Below are positions 7,334 to 14,779 of a stretch of 32,162 nt of DNA, in pieces (position 1 is the first letter of the stretch; each line of letters begins with the position of its first letter). Made by a program: the position numbers and the translations under genes. The stretch is from UBA11606 sp039188975. Lineage in GTDB: Bacteria; Actinomycetota; Acidimicrobiia; Acidimicrobiales; Aldehydirespiratoraceae. The notes beneath the pieces were generated by a model. That model ran no database searches. It was not told the DNA's origin and saw only the letters and a list, made by a program, of their open reading frames with translations. The stretch lies in NCBI GenBank assembly GCA_039188975.1, contig JBCCYT010000033.1, positions 1-32,162 on the forward strand, read 5' to 3'.

Positions 7334-8350
7334 GTGGACGTACGCCTCGTTCGACTCGATCCGACATCAGATGACCACGTTGGTGGCGCCTTCGCCGTCC
7401 GCGCCGAGATGCTCGCCGAGGCAAATCCGGAAGGCCCCCAGGCGTCTCGCGCTTCGGTGCAGACCTGGCTTGCGGGCAATGCGATGTACCGCCGGGCTGG
7501 CGTGTTGGCCCGACACGGTGATGCATGGGTCGGGTTGAGTCGTCTGCTGTTTTTCGAGCTCCAGGGCAGCAGGGATGTCGCGGTCTGCAATGTCGACGTG
7601 CGGCCGGCGTGGAGACGCCAAGGCGTCGGCACCCAGCTTCTGCGCGAAGCGGTCGCCATCTGCGCGGCCGAGGGCAAGACGACCCTGATCGGCTCGGGCC
7701 TCGACAGCGAAGAGATGCGGGCGCTCTGGGGTGCTAAGGCTGGCCTTCACAAGGGCCTGGTCGAGCGCGAGAGCATGCTTCGCCTCGATCGCGTCGACGG
7801 CCGCCTGATGGCAGGCTGGGTCGCTCGCAGTGCGGCGAGAACCTCGGGCTACCGGCTCGTTCACTTCCGTGGTGCGACCCCGCTGATCCACCGGCCCGCG
7901 GTTGCGGCACTCAACACCGCGATGAACGAAGCGCCGACCGATGCCTTGGAGCTCGAGCGCGAGGTGTGGAACGACGCCGACGTTGCCGCCGCCGACGAGT
8001 TTCGAGCCGCGCGAGGTGAAGACGTGTGGACCACGATCTGCCAAGCGCCGGATGGGTCACCCGCGGGGACGACCGTGATCATCCTCGGCGGCCTTGGAGC
8101 CGGCTTCGGTGCTCAGGCGAATACGGTCGTTCTCGATGGGCATCGACGCCAGGGGATCGGGCGATGGTTGAAAGCCGACATGTGGTCCCGCCTCCGAGCG
8201 GACCGGCCTGACATCCACACCTTGTTGGTCGACAACGCAGCAAGCAACGCACCGATGCTCGCCATCAACGACGCCATGGGATTCCAGGAGTCGAACCGCT
8301 ACGCCGACTGGCAAGGCGCCGTGACCGACGTTCGTGCGAGACTCCGGTGA
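7334..8350 (+). CDS. Tandem GNAT N-acetyltransferase
   Basis: A 338-residue protein with two GNAT folds. The acetyl-CoA binding motif A is visible in each: CNVDVRPAWRRQGVGTQLL near residue 100 and NTVVLDGHRRQGIGRWLK near residue 265. The second domain also has DNAASNAPMLAINDAMGF, typical of GNAT helix 4. Both P-loop motifs look intact. The acceptor substrate is unknown. The two-domain layout recalls MshD, but I see no specific MshD signature, so no symbol is given. The start is the GTG at 7334, in frame and about 40 nt after the sufC stop; no strong ribosome site is present. The stop overlaps the next gene's ATG. Confidence 0.8.
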   Translation: MDVRLVRLDPTSDDHVGGAFAVRAEMLAEANPEGPQASRASVQTWLAGNAMYRRAGVLARHGDAWVGLSRLLFFELQGSRDVAVCNVDVRPAWRRQGVGTQLLREAVAICAAEGKTTLIGSGLDSEEMRALWGAKAGLHKGLVERESMLRLDRVDGRLMAGWVARSAARTSGYRLVHFRGATPLIHRPAVAALNTAMNEAPTDALELEREVWNDADVAAADEFRAARGEDVWTTICQAPDGSPAGTTVIILGGLGAGFGAQANTVVLDGHRRQGIGRWLKADMWSRLRADRPDIHTLLVDNAASNAPMLAINDAMGFQESNRYADWQGAVTDVRARLR

Positions 8351-8634
8351 TGCCCGGCACCTTGCTCTCCGAAACCGACATCTCTGCGTTGTTGACCGCT
8401 CATCCTGACTGGACCCGTGACGGCGACCGCCTCCGGCGCACCTACGACTTCGGCTCGTTCATCGCCGCGTTCGGGTTCATGGCGAAAGTCGCGCTGATCG
8501 CCGAGAAGCACTTCCACCATCCCGAGTGGAGCAATGTGTACGGCACCGTCGAGATCGCGATCACCGACCACGACGCTGGAGGGTTGTCGACCAACGATCG
8601 GGTGTTCATCGAGGCGGTCGACGCGCTCAGCTGA
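8350..8634 (+). CDS. 4a-hydroxytetrahydrobiopterin (pterin-4a-carbinolamine) dehydratase
   Basis: A 94-residue protein of the PCD/DCoH (PhhB) family, which dehydrates 4a-hydroxytetrahydrobiopterin. The active-site block EKHFHHPEWSNVYGTVEI and the later TDHDAGGLSTND are well conserved, with His56, His57, Pro58 and His74 in the expected positions. Length is normal. The ATG at 8350 shares its A with the stop of the GNAT gene (TGATG); a GTG at 8347 is an alternative start. No pterin-dependent hydroxylase is nearby, so its physiological partner is not shown here. Confidence 0.92.
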   Translation: MPGTLLSETDISALLTAHPDWTRDGDRLRRTYDFGSFIAAFGFMAKVALIAEKHFHHPEWSNVYGTVEIAITDHDAGGLSTNDRVFIEAVDALS

Positions 8635-8686
8635 CCGGGACCGGGCCGGCGGGCGTCTCCGTCATGAACGTCGATCGTCCCGGCCC

Positions 8687-8692
8687 TAGTCT
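8687..8692 (+). promoter_or_regulatory. -10 hexamer TAGTCT, leaderless type
   Basis: TAGTCT lies 6 nt before the ATG at 8699. The preceding CCCGGCCC also occurs just before the TAGGGT hexamer of the Nudix gene. Confidence 0.45.
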
Positions 8693-8698
8693 GAGCTG

Positions 8699-9361
8699 AT
8701 GGTCGCCGAACGCTTCGCAGACTTCGTCGATCCCGTCGATGGCACCCGCTGGTCGGTCGATGTCGGGTTTCTGGGCTCGCGCTGGACCTGTATCTGGGGA
8801 AACGGCTGCCAGGGGATTCTCGAGACATCCACCGAGCACCTCGGCCATGGGTGCTGCTCGGTCGGCACCGAACTGCTCGACGATGAGGAATCGATGCTGC
8901 TCTCCGCCTTGGCGGCAATGCTCGACGACGATCTCTGGCAATATCGAGGGTGGGCCGACGAAAACGGGATCTACGAGGACGAGCGACGCGAACGCACGAT
9001 CACCGTCGACGGCGCCTGCGTCTTCTTGAACCGGCCCGGTTTCGAAGCCGGTTCAGGGTGTGCGCTCCACCTTCAGGCGTTGCGTGACGGCGACCGGCCG
9101 GTCGACATCAAACCTTCCGTGTGCTGGCAGTTGCCATTGATCGCCCGTCACCATGGAGACGGCAGTGCCACTCTGCGGCGATGGGGGCGAGACGACCGCG
9201 GCGACGATGGGGCCGCTATGCATTGGTGTTGTACCGAGGGCGACAACGCCCAAGTTGGTGACCAGCCGACCGCGGACTACCTCGCCGCGGAGCTCCAAGC
9301 ACTCGTCGGGCCGGAAGTTGCGGTGATGATCCGTCAGTCGGTGGCGGAACCCACCGATTGA
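8699..9361 (+). CDS. Cysteine-cluster protein, YkgJ/DUF3109-like (tentative)
   Basis: A 220-residue soluble protein with about eleven cysteines in short motifs: TCIWGNGC, GHGCCSVG, GACVFLN, GSGCALH, SVCW and HWCCTEG. The run CVFLNRPGFEAGSGCALH, then CWQLPL, resembles YkgJ/DUF3109-type proteins thought to bind zinc or Fe-S, but the match is by eye. Start ATG at 8699 follows a -10-like hexamer by 6 nt. Its 3' end overlaps the convergent MOSC gene by 28 bp. A possible role near the suf genes as a cluster-binding protein is inference. A hairpin with 9-bp arms (9027-9055) lies inside the coding sequence. Confidence 0.6.
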   Translation: MVAERFADFVDPVDGTRWSVDVGFLGSRWTCIWGNGCQGILETSTEHLGHGCCSVGTELLDDEESMLLSALAAMLDDDLWQYRGWADENGIYEDERRERTITVDGACVFLNRPGFEAGSGCALHLQALRDGDRPVDIKPSVCWQLPLIARHHGDGSATLRRWGRDDRGDDGAAMHWCCTEGDNAQVGDQPTADYLAAELQALVGPEVAVMIRQSVAEPTD

Positions 9362-9795
9362 CCGAGTCCGACCGGGTCGCCGAGTTCGACGGGCCCGCCC
9401 TCGACTACCCGGCAGATCACTCCGGCGCGACGGCGCATCGCCGTTCGTGCTCCGGTCCCGAGGTTGTCGTCCAGCAGCTTGCATGGTGCCGCATCGCGGA
9501 CCACCTCGAGCACAACCGCTCCGATCGTGAAGCGATCGCCCGGTGTTCGAGGCAACCGCCCCGCGCTCACCGTGATGTTGCGTCGGGTGAGGAGTGGATC
9601 GAGCGCGGCACCGAAGATCGCTTCGGCGTCGGCCAGTTCCTCCTGCGACTGCACACTCACCTGCCGATGTTTCGAGCCGTGGTAGCGGTCACCGATGATC
9701 CCCGCTGCTGTCTCGACGTCGATGTGATTGACCGCCACCATCGCGAGTCGCGTGGCCTTCGCGATCTGCAGGCCAGTGACGGTGAGGGTCGTCAC
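9334..9795 (-). CDS. MOSC domain protein
   Basis: A 153-residue stand-alone MOSC domain, the fold found at the C-terminus of molybdenum cofactor sulfurases and in YiiM/YuaD proteins. The family's conserved cysteine is present as Cys105 in DAAPCKLLDD, and GIIGDRYHGSKHRQVS matches the N-terminal part. MOSC proteins are predicted in the literature to carry sulfur delivered by NifS-like desulfurases. Here the gene is the last of a minus-strand chain starting with sufC-sufS-sufU. The GTG start overlaps the stop of the DUF2510 gene (GTGA). That context makes a sulfur-transfer role attractive, but the substrate is unknown. Confidence 0.87.
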   Translation of the reverse strand: MTTLTVTGLQIAKATRLAMVAVNHIDVETAAGIIGDRYHGSKHRQVSVQSQEELADAEAIFGAALDPLLTRRNITVSAGRLPRTPGDRFTIGAVVLEVVRDAAPCKLLDDNLGTGARTAMRRRAGVICRVVEGGPVELGDPVGLGQSVGSATD

Positions 9796-10772
9796 CGGAT
9801 CGGTGCCTCAGCGACGAGGCGGCTGAGTGCTGGATCGATGTCGCCGCCCAGGCGATGCCAGGTCAGCAGCGAGTTTGCCGCGTACATGCCGTATTGCACG
9901 ACGGTGTAGGCGAGGGTGACGACGATGCCCGCGACAGGAATCAGCCCGGCGATCCCCATCGGGATGCTGATGATGATGAACACAAGTCCGATCAGATAGA
10001 ACGCGCCGGCTGCCGTTGCCCAGTCCCCAGCGAAGACCTGGACCCCTTCCCACACCGAGTTCTTCGCCGGGTCGCCGATCGCCGGTGCCGCCAGCAGGAC
10101 CGTGAGGAGCGGCAGTACGTAGACTGTGTACGCAATCGTGATGATGACCGCGAGCCACAGGGGAAAGCCGGTCAACGTGCCGAGCAGGACGATCGCTGCG
10201 CCGAGGGCAATCATCGCGGTGTAGATCACCAGGGCCAGGAGACCCTTGCGGACAGTGGCGAGCAGGCGGCCGCCTGCGTAGCTGATGGCGCGGAAGACGG
10301 TCAGTCGACGCCCGTGGCGAGCTGCTTCGCACACAGCGAGCAGGGCCGGGGTGCCGAATGCAAGCGCCGCCAGGTAGCCGAGCAGGCTCAGCGACCAGAG
10401 GACCACGCTGAACGGGTTGAAGTCCCAGGTGGTTTCGACGGTCTCTTCGAAGAGACCGTCGAAACCTTCCTCGGTACTGACTGCCACGCCCCCGAACGCC
10501 AACATGACAGCGATGAATGCAATCAACCCGAACACTCCGATGATCGCCGCGCTTCGCCAGTAGCACGTGCGAGTGAGCTCCCAGGCTTGGTTCAGCGCCG
10601 ATCCCGCGTCGGTCGCCACGATGGCAACGTTGGGAGCGGGTTGGCCTGTCGCCGCGGGGTGGGCCTTTGGCGCGCGGTGTTGCGTCCATGCCGTGCCGTC
10701 CCAAAAACGGAACTGGCCGGGCTGCTCCGGGTCGTCGTACCAGCCGGGGACGGGCAGGTCGGCGTCGCTCAC
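9792..10772 (-). CDS. DUF2510 domain membrane protein
   Basis: A 326-residue protein. Residues 1-35 form a DUF2510 motif (PGWYDDPEQ, then FRFWDGTAWTQHR), an actinobacterial module usually before membrane domains. A Pro/Ala linker and five or six hydrophobic segments follow. The GTG at 10772 overlaps the sufU TGA (GTGA at 10772-10769), which fixes the start; an open frame reaching 10835 would run into sufU. The loop after the first hydrophobic segment (GFDGLFEETVET) is encoded by a perfect 36-bp palindrome. Function is unknown. Its position between sufU and MOSC suggests membrane attachment or transport linked to sulfur handling, which is speculation. Confidence 0.8.
   Translation of the reverse strand: MSDADLPVPGWYDDPEQPGQFRFWDGTAWTQHRAPKAHPAATGQPAPNVAIVATDAGSALNQAWELTRTCYWRSAAIIGVFGLIAFIAVMLAFGGVAVSTEEGFDGLFEETVETTWDFNPFSVVLWSLSLLGYLAALAFGTPALLAVCEAARHGRRLTVFRAISYAGGRLLATVRKGLLALVIYTAMIALGAAIVLLGTLTGFPLWLAVIITIAYTVYVLPLLTVLLAAPAIGDPAKNSVWEGVQVFAGDWATAAGAFYLIGLVFIIISIPMGIAGLIPVAGIVVTLAYTVVQYGMYAANSLLTWHRLGGDIDPALSRLVAEAPIR
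10431..10466. repeat. Perfect 36-bp palindrome within the DUF2510 gene
   Basis: The left half is GGTTTCGACGGTCTCTTC and the right half is its exact reverse complement, with no spacer. The match stops abruptly on both sides (T opposite T). In the gene frame it encodes GFDGLFEETVET; the antisense strand gives the same peptide. A transcript would form a very stable hairpin. Confidence 0.95.
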
Positions 10773-11272
10773 GATTCGACGGGGACGGCCTCGTCGAGGG
10801 CCTGCGCCAAGGCGTTCCAGCTGAGGGTCGCGCACTTGATACGAACTGGGAACTTCACCACGCCCTTCAACGCCTCGAGGTCACCAAGCCTGATGTCGGG
10901 GGCCCCTGATGCGTCGCCGTCGATCCCCATTTCGGCTTCGGAGCCGTCACCGCCGAGTTCGCCTTCGTGGATGCTCATCATCTGTTTGAACGCCGAGATG
11001 TACTGCCGGGCTTCGGTCGCAGTTTTGCCTTTCACTGCGGCTGACATCATCGAGGCCGTGGCCTGGCTGATGGAGCAGCCCTGTCCGCCGATGGCGATGT
11101 CGGTGATGACATTGTCGTCATCGACGTGGACATAGACGATGATCTCGTCGCCGCACAGCGGGTTGAACCCTTCGATGCGGATGGCGGGTGGGGTGGGAAG
11201 CTCACCCTGGTTCCGAGGCGAGCGATAGTGGTCGAGGATGACTTCTCGATAGAGGTCGTCGAGTCCAGGCAT
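10769..11272 (-). CDS. sufU: SufU-type sulfur-transfer/scaffold protein
   Basis: A 167-residue IscU-like protein of the SufU group, which takes persulfide sulfur from SufS via a zinc site. Ligand residues are visible: Cys40 and Asp42 (NPLCGDE), Cys66 (GGQGCSIS) and Cys147 (RIKCATLSW). The SufU-specific insertion between the second and third cysteines is present (about residues 100-135). The ATG at 11272 is used; a GTG at 11278 is possible. It follows sufS by 12 nt and overlaps the DUF2510 gene by GTGA. The pairing with SufS is the usual actinobacterial and Gram-positive arrangement. Confidence 0.93.
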   Translation of the reverse strand: MPGLDDLYREVILDHYRSPRNQGELPTPPAIRIEGFNPLCGDEIIVYVHVDDDNVITDIAIGGQGCSISQATASMMSAAVKGKTATEARQYISAFKQMMSIHEGELGGDGSEAEMGIDGDASGAPDIRLGDLEALKGVVKFPVRIKCATLSWNALAQALDEAVPVES

Positions 11273-11284
11273 CAGCACCCCAAC

Positions 11285-12541
11285 CTAGAAGGCGAAGATG
11301 TCGCTCGACGCCTCGAGGGCGTCGGCGAGGACATCGATGTCGGATTCGTCGTTGTAGACATAGATCGACGCCCGGCTGGTCGCTGGAACGTTCATCGTCT
11401 GCATCAGGGGCTTCGCGCAGTGGTGGCCGGCTCGCACACACACGCCGGCCTGGTCCAGTACCTGGGCAATGTCGTGGGGGTGAACGCGCATGTCAGGCTC
11501 GCCATAGACGAACGACAGCACACCACCCCGCTCAGCAGGCTCGGACGGGCCGTGGATCACAATCTTGTCGCCGTACCGTTCGGTGAGGGTCCGCAGGGCG
11601 TAAGCGGTGAGTTCGATCTCATGGCGCCGCACGTTTTCCATACCGAGATCGGTGAGGTAGTCGATCGCGGTGCCGAGGCCCACCGCTTCGGCGACCATCG
11701 GGGTGCCCGCCTCGAACTTCCAGGGAATCTCGGTGGTGGTGAAGCCGTCCTTGGTGACGTTGACGATCATCTCGCCACCGCCGAGGAACGGCGGCATCGC
11801 CTCGAGCAGCTCCGCATGCGCCCACAAGACGCCGATACCCATCGGGCCGAGCATCTTGTGGCCGGTGAAGATCAGGAAGTCGGCCCCCATCGCCTGGACG
11901 TCGGTGGGCACGTGGGGCACGTACTGGCTGCCGTCGACGGCGATCAGTGCGCCCTTGGCGTGGGCGGCCTCGGCGAGCCGGGGAATGTCGTTGAGCGTGC
12001 CCAGAACGTTTGACATCGCCGTGACCGAGAGCAGCTGGGCACCGTCGAGCAGGGTGTCGAGGTCGGTCAGGTCGAGGTGGCCGTCGCTCGTCACGGGAAT
12101 CCACCGCAACTCGAAGCCCTTCTCCGCGGCCAGCATGTGCCACGGCACGATGTTGGCATGGTGCTCCATCTCGGAGATCACCACCGCATCGCCGGGGCCG
12201 AGGTTGGCCGCGCCCCACGACCGGGCCAAGAGGTTGAACGCTTCGGTGGCGTTCTTGGTGAAGACCACCTCGTTGGTGGCTGGTGCGTTGATGAAGCCCG
12301 CGACCTTGGCCCGGGCACCTTCGAGGGCAGCGGTTGCACGCACGGCAAGGTCATAGGAGCCGCGGTGCACGTTGGCGTTGGTCGTTTCGTAGTACTCGTT
12401 CATCGCGTCGATGACAGCCTGCGGTTTCTGTGACGTGTTGCCCGAGTCGAGATAGACCAGGGGCTTGTCATGCACCTGCTGTTGCAGCACGGGAAAGTCG
12501 TCTTTGATGTTGCTGCGAATCGTGTGGTCAGGCGATGTCAC
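11285..12541 (-). CDS. sufS: Cysteine desulfurase SufS (group II)
   Basis: A 418-residue PLP enzyme that removes sulfur from cysteine for Fe-S cluster assembly. The PLP lysine is Lys229 in FTGHKMLGP, the cofactor-stacking histidine is in EMEHHANIVPW, and the Asp/Gln pair is in DGSQ. The persulfide cysteine is Cys375 in RAGHHCAKPLM. This short-loop form is typical of group II SufS enzymes, which work with SufU. Length is normal. The start is the GTG at 12541, only 3 nt after the sufC stop, so it is cotranscribed with sufC and sufU. Confidence 0.96.
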   Translation of the reverse strand: MTSPDHTIRSNIKDDFPVLQQQVHDKPLVYLDSGNTSQKPQAVIDAMNEYYETTNANVHRGSYDLAVRATAALEGARAKVAGFINAPATNEVVFTKNATEAFNLLARSWGAANLGPGDAVVISEMEHHANIVPWHMLAAEKGFELRWIPVTSDGHLDLTDLDTLLDGAQLLSVTAMSNVLGTLNDIPRLAEAAHAKGALIAVDGSQYVPHVPTDVQAMGADFLIFTGHKMLGPMGIGVLWAHAELLEAMPPFLGGGEMIVNVTKDGFTTTEIPWKFEAGTPMVAEAVGLGTAIDYLTDLGMENVRRHEIELTAYALRTLTERYGDKIVIHGPSEPAERGGVLSFVYGEPDMRVHPHDIAQVLDQAGVCVRAGHHCAKPLMQTMNVPATSRASIYVYNDESDIDVLADALEASSDIFAF

Positions 12542-12544
12542 GGC

Positions 12545-13300
<756 letters not shown>

Positions 13301-13306
13301 GTACGT

Positions 13307-13312
13307 AGTCTA
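13307..13312 (-). promoter_or_regulatory. -10 hexamer TAGACT for the sufC-sufS-sufU unit
   Basis: TAGACT occupies -12 to -7 relative to the A of the sufC ATG at 13300, the spacing of a leaderless transcript. The inverted-repeat operator lies just upstream at -28 to -51, over the -35 region. Confidence 0.55.
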
Positions 13313-13327
13313 CGGCCCTCCGGCGGG

Positions 13328-13351
13328 TTAGTACTACGCCGGTAGTGCTAA
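13328..13351. promoter_or_regulatory. Inverted-repeat operator of the sufC-sufS-sufU unit
   Basis: Left arm TTAGTACTAC, spacer GCCG, right arm GTAGTGCTAA; 9 of 10 arm positions pair. It shares length, spacer and arm sequence with the element at 4855-4878. It overlaps the end of the amidase gene, whose last codons (LALPA and the TAG stop) lie within it. Likely bound by a suf regulator of unknown family. Confidence 0.75.
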
Positions 13352-14722
13352 TTCGACGGGGTGGTTGCGCTCCCATGTCAGGGCCAGGTCGAGCAGCAAA
13401 TCCTCACGGAAGTGGGGGGCCAGAACCTGGAGGCTCACCGGGAGTCCGTCGCTTGCGAGCCCGGCCGGCAGGGCGATCGCGGGGTTGCCGTAGATGTTCG
13501 AAGGCGCGGTGAGCGCGCCGTTGTTGCCGGGGTTGGCTTCGCGGCCCTCGAAGACGGCCGGCAGGCGCCCCTCGGCCTCGAACGCCGTTGCCGGGTTGGT
13601 GGCGGCCAACACGATGTCGACGTCGTCGAACATGGCTGCCATGGCGTCGTTGAACTCGGCCCGGCGGGTCTCGGCCTTGGCCATGGCGTCGATGGTGAAA
13701 CCGGTGTCGGCCGCGAACTGGCCGGCCCGCTCGACACCGCCGAGGTCAGGAGCGCAGTCCGGCCAACGGTTGCCAAGCGACGTGCGAATGCCGACACCGC
13801 CGGTGGCGCCCCACACACCCATGATGCGGGGGAGCTGGAGGTCGATTTCGACCCGCTGCATGCCGGCGAGGGTGACGAGTTCCTCTGCGGCAGCAACGAT
13901 CAGTTCTTCGGTCTCGGGCCCGACGACGGCGCAGCTGAGATCGGGGATCACCGCGACTCGGAGCGAACGGATTTCGTCGGTGTGGGTGCCGAGCCCGGCC
14001 TCGTACCCCTCGACCCGGGGCAGGCCGCGAGGATCGCGTGCGTCGAAGCCATTGGTGACATCGAGGTAGCGGGCAGCGTCGCGGGTGCTGCGGCTGACGG
14101 TGCCTTCCACCGAGGTGGCGTTGCCCAGGATCGACCCCGGGCCACGCGGGATGCGGCCGAACGTGGACTTGAGGCCGATGAGCCCACAGAAACCGGCCGG
14201 GATACGAATCGAGCCGCCTCCGTCGCTCGCGGTGGCGAGCGCGAAGAGGCCGCCGGCCACGCCGGCCGCGGAACCTCCGGAGCTGCCGCCGGGGGTGCGT
14301 TCGAGGTTCCACGGGTTGCGGGTCGCGCCGTGGATCTTGGTGGTGGTCTGATTCGTGGCGCCGAACTCGCTCGACGTCGTCTGCATAGCCGCAATGGCGC
14401 CCGCCGCTTTCAACCGCTCGACCGAGATGCCGTCCCGATCGAAGATCTGGTCGGCGAGCGCCAGCGAACCCTGCGAAGCCGGCCATCCACCGACCGCAAG
14501 CAGCTCCTTCACCGCCAACGGCACGCCGCCGAAGGGGAGCGACACGTCCGCGTCCGACGCGGTCGCCCGCGCCGCGTCGGCGTCGACATGACACACCGCA
14601 TTCAGGTCGCTGGCCTCGACGGCGGCCAGTGTTGCCTCGAGCTCCTCGGTCGGGCTGCGTTCACCCGCCCGGAAGGCCTCCACGAGGCCGACGACGTCTC
14701 CCTGCCACGGTGTGTCGGTCAT
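13334..14722 (-). CDS. Amidase signature family hydrolase
   Basis: A 462-residue amidase signature enzyme. The Ser-cisSer-Lys triad is visible as Lys72 (PLAVKELL), Ser147 in GGSSGGSAAGVAGG and Ser171 in ASDGGGSIRIPAG. Such enzymes hydrolyse amides; GatA is one member, but there are no gatB or gatC neighbours, so a free amidase is more likely. The ATG at 14722 lies 6 nt after TACGGT on the minus strand. An 18-bp perfect palindrome sits just upstream in the -35 region. The 3' end overlaps the operator of the next unit. Confidence 0.9.
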   Translation of the reverse strand: MTDTPWQGDVVGLVEAFRAGERSPTEELEATLAAVEASDLNAVCHVDADAARATASDADVSLPFGGVPLAVKELLAVGGWPASQGSLALADQIFDRDGISVERLKAAGAIAAMQTTSSEFGATNQTTTKIHGATRNPWNLERTPGGSSGGSAAGVAGGLFALATASDGGGSIRIPAGFCGLIGLKSTFGRIPRGPGSILGNATSVEGTVSRSTRDAARYLDVTNGFDARDPRGLPRVEGYEAGLGTHTDEIRSLRVAVIPDLSCAVVGPETEELIVAAAEELVTLAGMQRVEIDLQLPRIMGVWGATGGVGIRTSLGNRWPDCAPDLGGVERAGQFAADTGFTIDAMAKAETRRAEFNDAMAAMFDDVDIVLAATNPATAFEAEGRLPAVFEGREANPGNNGALTAPSNIYGNPAIALPAGLASDGLPVSLQVLAPHFREDLLLDLALTWERNHPVELALPA

Positions 14723-14728
14723 GGGTCG

Positions 14729-14758
14729 ACCGTAGCCCGGACGTCCCCGCGGGGACGT
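14729..14758 (-). promoter_or_regulatory. Amidase promoter with 18-bp palindrome
   Basis: TACGGT (complement of 14729-14734) is 6 nt before the ATG. The perfect palindrome ACGTCCCCGCGGGGACGT occupies 14741-14758, 19-36 nt upstream of the start, which overlaps the -35 region. It is followed by TTTT only on the plus strand, so it is not a good terminator for the minus-strand helicase gene; an operator is more likely. Confidence 0.4.
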
Positions 14759-14779
14759 TTTCCAACGCCGCGATTGTGG

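Noticed and set aside
7334..8350. Mycothiol synthase MshD
   Set aside because: The two-GNAT layout fits, but no MshD-specific motif or mycothiol neighbour is visible, so only a general GNAT call is made.
13328..13351. IdeR/DtxR iron box
   Set aside because: The ends TTAG and CTAA are similar, but the element is 24 bp with a GCCG centre, not the 19-bp IdeR form, and it lacks the AGGTTAG core.
13334..14722. GatA subunit of the tRNA amidotransferase
   Set aside because: The amidase signature is shared, but gatB and gatC are absent nearby and the gene appears to be a single transcription unit.
14741..14758. Rho-independent terminator of the helicase gene
   Set aside because: The T-run follows the palindrome on the plus strand only, while the helicase and amidase genes are on the minus strand.
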